From NCBI GenBank assembly GCA_013152625.1, contig JAADFY010000106.1, positions 1 through 5,405 of the forward strand: DNA of 5,405 bases. The letters run 5' to 3'. Below, piece by piece: positions 1 through 4,454 of the stretch (position 1 is its first letter; the number at the start of each line of letters is the position of its first letter). This DNA comes from Alphaproteobacteria bacterium (GTDB taxonomy: Bacteria; Pseudomonadota; Alphaproteobacteria; Rhizobiales; Devosiaceae). A model generated the notes under the pieces. The model saw only the letters and a program-made list of their open reading frames with translations, was not told where the DNA came from and made no database searches. Position numbers and translations under genes: made by a program.

Positions 1-644
1 GTGCGCTGGACAATCTGCTCGAGTTTTTCTTTTGTCAGCCAGCCCATCTTGACCAGATCGGGCAACGGAATGCCGCCAACGGTGGAATAGCGGGTCAGGG
101 GCACCATGGTGTCGCCGTGGCCGCCAAGAACAAATGCGGTGACATCCTTGATCGACACATTCAACTCGGAGGCGATGAAATGGCGGAAACGGGCCGAATC
201 AAGCACACCGGCCATGCCCACCACCTTGTTTGAGGCAAGACCGGAAAACCGCTGAAGGGCCCAGACCATGGCATCGAGGGGATTAGTGATGCAGATGACA
301 AAGGCATCGGGGGCGTATTTGGCTATGCCGGCCCCGACCTGCTCCATGACCTTGAGATTGATCTCAAGCAGATCATCGCGGCTCATGCCGGGCTTGCGCG
401 GCACCCCGGCGGTGACAATGACCACGTCGGCCCCCGCAATCCCCTTGTATTCCGAGGTGCCCTGCAAATCGGCGTCAAACCCGGCGATGGGGCCGGACTG
501 GGCCAGATCGAGGGCCTTGCCCTGGGGCACACCGTCAACAATATCGAACAGGACCACATCGCCAAGTTCCTCATAGGCCGCCAGATGGGCAAGCGTGCCC
601 CCGATCTGACCGGAACCGATCAGAGCAATTTTGCTTCGCGCCAT
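1..644 (-). CDS. mdh: Malate dehydrogenase, LDH-like type (5' part, 3' end outside window)
   Basis: This enzyme oxidises (S)-malate to oxaloacetate with NAD+ in the cytoplasm, in the TCA cycle. The first 214 residues are visible. The Rossmann glycine motif GSGQIGG is at residues 10-16, and Asp34 at the end of the second strand (LFDI) is the residue that usually selects NAD+ over NADP+. The mobile-loop arginines are R83 and R89 (in PRKPGMSRDD), N121 lies in ITNPLD, and the catalytic set is D149/R152 (LDSAR) with H176 (GGHGDT). All are intact, so the enzyme should be active. Family members are about 320 residues long, so roughly 105 C-terminal residues lie beyond position 1. The ATG at 644 gives the standard family N-terminus (MARSKIALIG) and has a modest AGAG Shine-Dalgarno at 651-654, six bases upstream. 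It follows zapE after 80 bp; in related genomes sucCD usually comes next (family knowledge, not visible here). Confidence 0.97.
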   Translation of the reverse strand, partial: MARSKIALIGSGQIGGTLAHLAAYEELGDVVLFDIVDGVPQGKALDLAQSGPIAGFDADLQGTSEYKGIAGADVVIVTAGVPRKPGMSRDDLLEINLKVMEQVGAGIAKYAPDAFVICITNPLDAMVWALQRFSGLASNKVVGMAGVLDSARFRHFIASELNVSIKDVTAFVLGGHGDTMVPLTRYSTVGGIPLPDLVKMGWLTKEKLEQIVQR

Positions 645-685
645 GGATATCTCTTTTTGCAGGTGCCTTAATCTTGATGACCCCT

Positions 686-721
686 CCCTTAGCGCTAACC
701 ATAACAGGGCGCAAGTAAGGG
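686..721. repeat. Imperfect inverted repeat between zapE and mdh
   Basis: CCCTTA-GCGC at 686-695 pairs with GCGC-aag-TAAGGG at 709-721, leaving a three-base bulge and a 13-base loop. Inside the left arm lies the perfect 10-bp palindrome TTAGCGCTAA (689-698), which is 45-54 bases upstream of the mdh ATG. Read on the transcribed (minus) strand, the hairpin begins three bases after the zapE stop and is not followed by a T tract, so it does not look like an intrinsic terminator. It could be an operator for a promoter of mdh or an RNA processing or stabilising structure; the sequence does not decide. I saw no convincing -35/-10 pair in this 80-bp gap. Confidence 0.4.
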
Positions 722-724
722 CTT

Positions 725-1903
725 TTATTGGGTTTGGGGGGCTTCGGGTTTTGCCGGGGCCGGGGAGCGGGCACGCGCGATATAATCCACCGACTGCATT
801 TCAATGAGCCGCGACAGGGTGCGCTGGAATTCAGCACTGGTGCGTTCGTTGGCTCCCAGCTCTTCAAGGGGGGCGCCAAAGGAGGCCACCAGCTTAATTC
901 CGTTATCATAAAGGGTGTCGATGAGGGTGATGAGCCGTTTTGCGGCGTCTGTGCGGGCCCGGTCGAGATGGGGGATGTGGTCGATCACCAGGGTATGAAA
1001 CCGGTGGGCGATACGCAGGTAGTCGGTGGCGCCAAGGGGGGCCTCGCAGATCTGGGCAAAGCTAAACCGGGCCACGCCCCGGGCCGCCGCCGGAACCGCA
1101 ATTTGCCGCCCCGGCACCTCGATCATTACCGGCACTATTTCTTCGCCGCCGGTCAGATCGGCCCACACTTCATCGACTTCGGCCCGGGCAGCGACCGGAT
1201 CGCCAAAGAAGTAAACCGGATGCCGGGTGAGCATGGTGCGCCGGTAATCGTGTTTCGCATCGAGTTCAAACACAGTGGCATGGGCGGTCAGCAATGGCAC
1301 GAACGGGGCAAACAATTGCCGGTTCAACCCGTTTTCATACAGGCGCTCCGGGGGAATATTGGAGGTGGCCACCAAAACCAGCCCGTGGGCGAACAGCGCT
1401 TCAAACAGGCGCATGAGCAACATGGCGTCGGTAATGTCAGTGACCATGAATTCATCAAGACACAACAATTTGCATTGCTTTGCGATGGTGGCTGCAGCCG
1501 CTGCAACCGGATCGCGGCCACCGGCGGAACCTGACTTTTGCGTTCGACGAAATTCGCCAATGGCCAGATGCACCTCCTCCATGAATTCAAAAAAATGCAC
1601 CCGCCGCCTTTCGGATAGTTTCAGGCGGTCAAAAAACATGTCCATGAGCAAGGTCTTGCCCCGCCCGACACCGCCCCAGATATAAAGGCCGCGCACCTGG
1701 GGTTTCGATCTGGCCGATCTTGAAAACCACCCCTTTTGCGGCGGGCGGGCCAGGGCGGCGCTCAATTCGTCGAGGGCGCGGGCGCAGGCTGACTGTTTTG
1801 CGTCAAACTGAAGGGCGCCGCTGCCGGTCAGGTGGTCATAGCGGTCCGCCACCCCGCATCGGCCCGGCTCACTGGCACTTTTTTGCTTATTGACGCGTGT
1901 CAT
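725..1903 (-). CDS. zapE: ZapE / AFG1-family P-loop ATPase
   Basis: This is a 392-aa AAA-type ATPase of the AFG1/ZapE family. In E. coli ZapE associates with the Z-ring; the mitochondrial homologue Afg1/LACE1 takes part in turnover of respiratory-complex subunits (family knowledge). Walker A is GGVGRGKT at 77-84, Walker B is LLCLDEF at 146-152, and a sensor-like TSN is at 180-182, followed by IPPERLYENGLNR. The family C-terminal blocks ARFSF (278-282) and FQRTLSRLIEMQS (359-371) are present; the tail after about 380 is Pro/Ala-rich. No signal peptide or membrane segment is evident. The ATG at 1903 is the only ATG start with near-full family length, but its GGA (1907-1909) is only three bases away and lies inside a repeat element. 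Family similarity begins at about VADRYDHLTGSG, so GTG at 1852 (residue 18) is a real alternative start. Downstream, mdh follows after 80 bp. Confidence 0.94.
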   Translation of the reverse strand: MTRVNKQKSASEPGRCGVADRYDHLTGSGALQFDAKQSACARALDELSAALARPPQKGWFSRSARSKPQVRGLYIWGGVGRGKTLLMDMFFDRLKLSERRRVHFFEFMEEVHLAIGEFRRTQKSGSAGGRDPVAAAAATIAKQCKLLCLDEFMVTDITDAMLLMRLFEALFAHGLVLVATSNIPPERLYENGLNRQLFAPFVPLLTAHATVFELDAKHDYRRTMLTRHPVYFFGDPVAARAEVDEVWADLTGGEEIVPVMIEVPGRQIAVPAAARGVARFSFAQICEAPLGATDYLRIAHRFHTLVIDHIPHLDRARTDAAKRLITLIDTLYDNGIKLVASFGAPLEELGANERTSAEFQRTLSRLIEMQSVDYIARARSPAPAKPEAPQTQ

Positions 1904-1959
1904 TTATCCGAAAACCGGTATCCAATTTCGGTGACACTGTTTGCTTGTTGAAGCGTGTT
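1883..1959. repeat. Degenerate direct repeat pair overlapping the zapE start
   Basis: The plus-strand segment at 1883-1900 (TTGCTTATTGACGCGTGT) recurs at 1941-1958 (TTGCTTGTTGAAGCGTGT), an 18-mer with two mismatches offset by 58 bp. The similarity continues more weakly for another ten bases and, on the other side, into CACTTTTTT versus CACACTGTTT. On the minus strand the first copy encodes zapE residues 2-7 (TRVNKQ), and the second would encode TRFNKQ. The pair flanks repeat core A, which suggests that one repeat unit consists of the core plus this tail. Confidence 0.7.
1907..1936. repeat. Dispersed-type intergenic repeat, copy A
   Basis: This 30-bp copy contains an inverted repeat, CCGAAA(12-base loop)TTTCGG at 1908-1931, followed by TGACAC. 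It matches copy B at 2006-2036 with one substitution and a one-base indel. Elements with this core (CCGAAAACCGG...TTTTCGG) are familiar to me as short intergenic repeats in Hyphomicrobiales genomes; that recognition is from memory. Copy A directly abuts the zapE start codon and contains its only possible ribosome-binding bases. Confidence 0.75.
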
Positions 1960-1976
1960 GTTTGCCCGACGGCTGC

Positions 1977-1996
1977 TGCGAGCATAGGGGCTCGCA
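1977..1996. repeat. Short hairpin between the two repeat copies
   Basis: TGCGAGC (1977-1983) and GCTCGCA (1990-1996) form a perfect 7-bp stem with a six-base loop, midway between repeat copies A and B. There is no T tract on either side, so a terminator role is not supported. It may belong to the same composite intergenic element. Confidence 0.5.
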
Positions 1997-2005
1997 CCTC
2001 GCTGT

Positions 2006-2036
2006 TCCGAAAACCGGTATCCACTTTTCGGTGACA
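2006..2036. repeat. Dispersed-type intergenic repeat, copy B
   Basis: This 31-bp copy lies 99 bp from copy A in the same orientation. It holds a perfect 7-bp inverted repeat, CCGAAAA(11-base loop)TTTTCGG, at 2007-2031, then TGACAC. It ends four bases from the stop codon of the lipoprotein gene, so in RNA a stem-loop would form just after that gene, where it could protect the upstream mRNA from 3' decay. It has no T tract and so is not a clear terminator. Confidence 0.75.
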
Positions 2037-2040
2037 CGAT

Positions 2041-2673
2041 TTAGCGAAACATGGAAATGGCAATGCCGCCTGGAAGCGTGCCGACAAACCGGCCACCCGA
2101 GAGCAACAAAGCAGAAATCAGGTTGCCGCTGTCATTATACAACTGAACCTGCGAGCCAAGTAACTGCCAGGACGCCACTCGGCCAAGGGCGGCAACCACA
2201 CACGCGGGCGCCGAGGCCCGATAGCGGTCTGTTTCCTGCTTGATGGTCTGGGCGAGGTTCAGCCGGCAGGTGAGATCTTCGACCTGAACCGTCCACCCCC
2301 CCAGCAACAGCGCCTCGGTTAATGGGCCGCCCTGAATGGCGCCGCCGGCACCAATGTCATCGAGGGTTACAAACGAGGAATTGTCCTGGATTGCTGGAAA
2401 CCCCAGGGCCGCCGTGCCGTTGATCTCCCCCGCTTCAAGGCCGGGATCGTAAAGCCCGCCTTCCTGGGGACCGGGCAACACAGAACCAACCGGAGGCAAT
2501 TCGCCCTGCTCCACCTCACCGGTCTCGACCGGGGTAAGCCGTTCGGGACTGGGCACCAGATTGACCTGGGACCCGCCGCCGCTACCAAAGGGAACCGCAG
2601 ACGCACAGGCACCAAGCAACAATACTGCGGCGGTGATTGCCATCCCTGCACGGTATCTAGAATCAATTCTCAT
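2041..2673 (-). CDS. Inh/Omp19-family lipoprotein (putative periplasmic protease inhibitor)
   Basis: This is a predicted 210-aa lipoprotein. Basic residues (MRIDSRYR) precede a hydrophobic segment (MAITAAVLLL) and a lipobox LGAC with the lipidated Cys at residue 23. A low-complexity Gly/Pro/Glu-rich linker spans about 24-120. The C-terminal domain (about 124-210) fits the AprI/Inh metalloprotease-inhibitor fold found in Brucella Omp19: LLGGWTVQ, then C136 and C158, spaced like that family's disulfide, then GRVASWQL and SGGRFVG. Whether it inhibits a protease is inference. The ATG at 2673 is chosen over the in-frame ATG at 2697 because it has a GGAG Shine-Dalgarno (2681-2684) seven bases upstream and places the basic residues correctly at the signal N-terminus. 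The family commonly sits between sdhB and zapE in Hyphomicrobiales, as I recall. The 179-bp gap upstream suggests it may have its own promoter, though I could not identify one. Confidence 0.85.
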   Translation of the reverse strand: MRIDSRYRAGMAITAAVLLLGACASAVPFGSGGGSQVNLVPSPERLTPVETGEVEQGELPPVGSVLPGPQEGGLYDPGLEAGEINGTAALGFPAIQDNSSFVTLDDIGAGGAIQGGPLTEALLLGGWTVQVEDLTCRLNLAQTIKQETDRYRASAPACVVAALGRVASWQLLGSQVQLYNDSGNLISALLLSGGRFVGTLPGGIAISMFR

Positions 2674-2852
2674 CGTGCAACTCCGGCGCCATTGCATAGC
2701 GATTAGCCCAGCAGCGGTTCCACATCAACCACTTGTTGTTAACAATGCCACACTCCGAGCGAAGGTGTGCATCAAACCCTGCGGTGTTGTCTATCAAACA
2801 ATATGGCCAGTTTGGGGCTTTTGATCGAGATAGCGACCGGTGTCGTCTGAAA
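2674..2852. other. Intergenic gap with no gene
   Basis: These 179 bp separate the DUF2007-like gene from the lipoprotein gene. They hold a perfect 10-bp palindrome TTGTTAACAA (2736-2745) and, four bases on, the dyad CACAC/GTGTG (2749-2753 and 2765-2769). On the minus strand a TTGATG hexamer occurs at about 2723-2728, but its 17-bp-spaced partner (TAATCG) is a poor -10. I see no T-tract terminator and no convincing small gene. The gap is long enough for a promoter and operator serving the lipoprotein-zapE segment. Confidence 0.5.
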
Positions 2853-3074
2853 TTATTTGCGCATCTGCGCATAAAGCGCTTCGGCCAGAATACGGGCGTC
2901 GGCGGCCTCATCTTCCGGCACCCGAATGGACTGGCCGCCAAATCCGAGCGGATCGGTCAGCCCGGACAGGGCATCGCCGCCCATTTCCATGGGATGAAAA
3001 CCGTAGGATTTTAACGCCACGATCAGCGCCCGGGCCATTGCCGGGTCGTCTACTTCAAGGATGGCGGTCAACAA
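2853..3074 (-). CDS. DUF2007-like small protein (putative signal-transducing protein family)
   Basis: This 73-aa soluble protein has the pattern of the DUF2007 family: an N-terminal strand and helix (TAILEVDDPAMARALIVALK), a Gly-rich middle, then IRVPEDEAADARILAEAL, equivalent to the family's VLVPDDDxxxARRLL ending. The family's molecular role is not established; the 'signal-transducing' label is a database name only. The start is a TTG at 3074, with no ATG or GTG nearby that preserves the N-terminal strand. It is supported by AGGGG (3084-3088) nine bases upstream. The gene begins 12 bp after the sdhB stop, and this Shine-Dalgarno overlaps the sdhB TAG, so translational coupling to sdhB is likely. 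No cysteines, signal peptide or membrane segment are present. A second TTG follows immediately (3071) but lies further from the Shine-Dalgarno. Confidence 0.75.
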   Translation of the reverse strand: MLTAILEVDDPAMARALIVALKSYGFHPMEMGGDALSGLTDPLGFGGQSIRVPEDEAADARILAEALYAQMRK

Positions 3075-3083
3075 ATCGTTTTG

Positions 3084-3088
3084 CCCCT
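3084..3088 (-). promoter_or_regulatory. Shine-Dalgarno overlapping the sdhB stop codon
   Basis: AGGGG on the minus strand shares its first two bases with the TAG stop of sdhB (3089-3087) and lies nine bases from the TTG start at 3074. It decides the start of the DUF2007-like gene and suggests re-initiation by ribosomes finishing sdhB. Confidence 0.6.
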
Positions 3089-3863
3089 ATTGTCTGGCCA
3101 CCATCATGGCCTTTATTTCGCCGATGGCTTTGGCCGGGTTCAGACCTTTGGGACAGGTATTGGTGCAATTCATGATCGCATGACAGCGATAAAGCCTGAA
3201 GGGGTCTTCCAGATCATCCAGACGTTCACCGGTGGCCTCATCGCGGCTGTCAATGAGCCAGCGATAGGCCTGAAGCAAAACGGCCGGCCCCAGATAGCGC
3301 TCGCCATTCCACCAATAGCTGGGGCAGGACGTGGAGCAGCACGCACACAATATGCACTCATAAAGGCCATCGAGTTTTTCACGATCGGTACGGGACTGGG
3401 GCCATTCGGCACGGGGTTCGGGGGTTACGGTTTTCAGCCAGGGTTCGATGGAGCGATGCTGGGCATAAAAATTGCTCATATCGGGGACGAGGTCCTTGAC
3501 CACGGGCATGTGGGGCAGGGGATAGACCTTGATCGGGCCTTTGATTTCGGCGATGGCTTTGGTGCAGGCCAGGGTGTTGAGCCCGTCGATATTCATGGCA
3601 CAGGACCCGCAAATTCCCTCCCGGCACGAGCGCCGCAAGGTCAGGGTCGGGTCAATGGTGTTCTTGATGTGCAACAACGCATCGAGCACCATCGGTCCGC
3701 ACCCGTCGGGGTCAATAAAGTAGGTATCAATGCGGGGATTGTCGTCGCTATCGGGGTCGTATCGATAAATTCGGATTTTTTTGAGATTTTTGGCGCCGGA
3801 CGGTTTTTGCCACCTTGTCCCTTCGCGGGGCTGGGAGTTTTTCGGTAGTGTGAGCTGAACCAT
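3087..3863 (-). CDS. sdhB: Succinate dehydrogenase iron-sulfur subunit
   Basis: This 258-aa electron-transfer subunit of complex II carries electrons from FAD in SdhA through three Fe-S clusters to ubiquinone, on the cytoplasmic face of the inner membrane. The [2Fe-2S] ligands are C80, C85, C88 and C100 (SCREGICGSC...LAC). The [4Fe-4S] ligands are C170, C173, C176 and C237, and the [3Fe-4S] ligands are C180, C227 and C233; assignments follow the spacing in E. coli SdhB. The quinone-site block CPSYWW (180-185) is intact. The ATG at 3863 gives the alphaproteobacterial N-terminus MVQLTLPKNS and the usual length, although its Shine-Dalgarno is poor. An in-frame ATG at 3905 would add 14 residues foreign to the family and lies in the loop of a strong hairpin. 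Unusually, sdhB does not directly follow sdhA; a secreted-protein gene lies between them. The DUF2007-like gene follows after 12 bp. Confidence 0.98.
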   Translation of the reverse strand: MVQLTLPKNSQPREGTRWQKPSGAKNLKKIRIYRYDPDSDDNPRIDTYFIDPDGCGPMVLDALLHIKNTIDPTLTLRRSCREGICGSCAMNIDGLNTLACTKAIAEIKGPIKVYPLPHMPVVKDLVPDMSNFYAQHRSIEPWLKTVTPEPRAEWPQSRTDREKLDGLYECILCACCSTSCPSYWWNGERYLGPAVLLQAYRWLIDSRDEATGERLDDLEDPFRLYRCHAIMNCTNTCPKGLNPAKAIGEIKAMMVARQ

Positions 3864-3890
3864 GGGGGTTTTCTTTTCGCCGGCGGTCGC

Positions 3891-3915
3891 GGCGGCGGAC
3901 AACATGCCCGCCGCC
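3891..3915. repeat. Perfect 8-bp GC hairpin upstream of sdhB
   Basis: GGCGGCGG (3891-3898) and CCGCCGCC (3908-3915) are exact reverse complements around a nine-base loop. On the minus-strand transcript the stem lies between the stop of the small secreted-protein gene (3931) and the sdhB ATG (3863). No T tract follows, so it is not a standard terminator. It could halt 3' exonucleases or modulate sdhB translation relative to sdhA; that is inference. Confidence 0.6.
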
Positions 3916-3930
3916 TGATTATGTAAGGCG

Positions 3931-4260
3931 TTACTGGGCCTGGCAGACCTGGGGCGCGGTCTGCATGAACGCCATCAAAGACTGCATATCCTCGGCGCTG
4001 GCGCCGGCTTCGGCGAGGGAAACGCCCACATTGGCAGGATCGCTGACCATTGTCGTGAACAGGTTGAACATGTTTTCGTCGAGATCAGCCTCGGCCTTGT
4101 CGGCCAGACACGCGCACTGGCCCTCATTTAACGGCAGATTTGTTGCACATGACTGCAGGATTGCGTCCCGGGGGGTGTCGGCGGCGGCCATGCCGCTGGA
4201 CGCATAACCCAGTGTTGTGGCGAGTAAAACAGCGCCTGCGATCCATCTGAATTTTTGCAT
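3931..4260 (-). CDS. Small secreted cysteine-containing protein between sdhA and sdhB, function unknown
   Basis: I do not recognise this 109-aa protein with certainty. Residues 1-25 are a typical Sec signal peptide: basic start (MQKFR), hydrophobic core (WIAGAVLLATTLG) and a GMA-A cleavage site near 25/26. The mature part of about 84 residues looks helical and acidic and carries four cysteines: C38, C49, C51 and C106. C38-x(10)-C49-x-C51 is followed by LADKAEADLDENMF. An even cysteine count in an exported protein suggests two disulfides, though metal or haem binding cannot be excluded; there is no CxxCH motif. The ATG at 4260 is well supported by AAAAAGG (4268-4274) seven bases upstream. The gene lies 194 bp after sdhA and 67 bp before sdhB on the same strand, so co-transcription within the sdh operon is likely. 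A role in complex II assembly, or in redox or metal handling, is speculation from position. Confidence 0.8.
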   Translation of the reverse strand: MQKFRWIAGAVLLATTLGYASSGMAAADTPRDAILQSCATNLPLNEGQCACLADKAEADLDENMFNLFTTMVSDPANVGVSLAEAGASAEDMQSLMAFMQTAPQVCQAQ

Positions 4261-4454
4261 ACTGGTACCTTTTTCAGTTGAGGTCCTGAACGTCTTGCCC
4301 GGACCCTGAGCGTTACGTGCTCAAAAGCCCCCCGAATTCTTGTTACCATCCATTGTGACAACGACCGGTTACCGGGCCAATACGACCCGGATCACGGTTA
4401 TCCAGTTTCACATTACCGGGCAAAATGGGCAAGGCCCTCTCACCGGGCAACACC
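4261..4454. other. sdhA to secreted-protein gap with several dyads
   Basis: This 194-bp stretch holds no gene I can support. It contains a Shine-Dalgarno for the downstream gene (4268-4274) and three imperfect dyads: GGTCC/GGACC (4282-4286, 4301-4305), TGAGC/GCTCA (4307-4311, 4319-4323) and a two-part stem at 4364-4398. The nonamer ACCGGGCAA occurs twice (4415-4423, 4442-4450). A TTGTCA hexamer on the minus strand lies at about 4355-4360, but no good -10 follows 17 bp downstream. It is an unusually long gap inside an sdh operon and may hold a promoter or an RNA processing site. Confidence 0.5.
4364..4398. repeat. Two-part inverted repeat downstream of sdhA
   Basis: ACCG-gtta-CCGGG (4364-4376) pairs with CCCGG-atca-CGGT (4386-4398) across a nine-base loop, giving a 5-bp GC stem and a 4-bp outer stem with a four-by-four internal loop. 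On the minus strand it begins about 56 bases after the sdhA stop and has no T tract. It may be a hairpin that separates sdhA mRNA from the rest, or an operator; I cannot tell which. Confidence 0.4.

Noticed and set aside
686..730. Hairpin followed by CTTTTATT on the plus strand, resembling a terminator
   Set aside because: The T-rich side faces the plus strand, where there is no gene to terminate; the transcribed strand lacks a T tract after the stem.
728..1534. Long plus-strand open frame (268 codons)
   Set aside because: It lies wholly antisense within zapE, whose Walker motifs are intact; its translation is Gly/His-rich without a recognisable domain, as expected of an antisense shadow in GC-rich DNA.
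1887..2096. Minus-strand 69-codon frame across the repeat copies
   Set aside because: Its sequence (VDTGFR and LDTGFR blocks) is just the repeat translated twice, and it overlaps the lipoprotein 3' end and the zapE 5' end.
2674..2697. Upstream in-frame ATG for the lipoprotein gene at 2697
   Set aside because: The ATG at 2673 has GGAG seven bases upstream and gives a normal lipoprotein signal; the longer form has no comparable ribosome-binding site.
2663..2941. Minus-strand 92-codon frame overlapping the DUF2007-like gene
   Set aside because: It overlaps two better-supported genes in another frame and its Arg/Cys/Trp-rich product resembles no family I know.
3081..3848. Long plus-strand open frame (255 codons)
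   Set aside because: It is antisense to sdhB, which has all its cluster cysteines and family length; the translated product has no recognisable domain.
3864..3905. Upstream in-frame ATG for sdhB at 3905
   Set aside because: It adds 14 residues not seen in the family, and the ATG and its upstream GGCGG lie in a strong hairpin; ATG at 3863 gives the conserved N-terminus.
4427..4437. GGGC-aag-GCCC mini-hairpin after sdhA, followed on the minus strand by ATTTT
   Set aside because: A 4-bp stem with a short, interrupted T run is too weak to call an intrinsic terminator.
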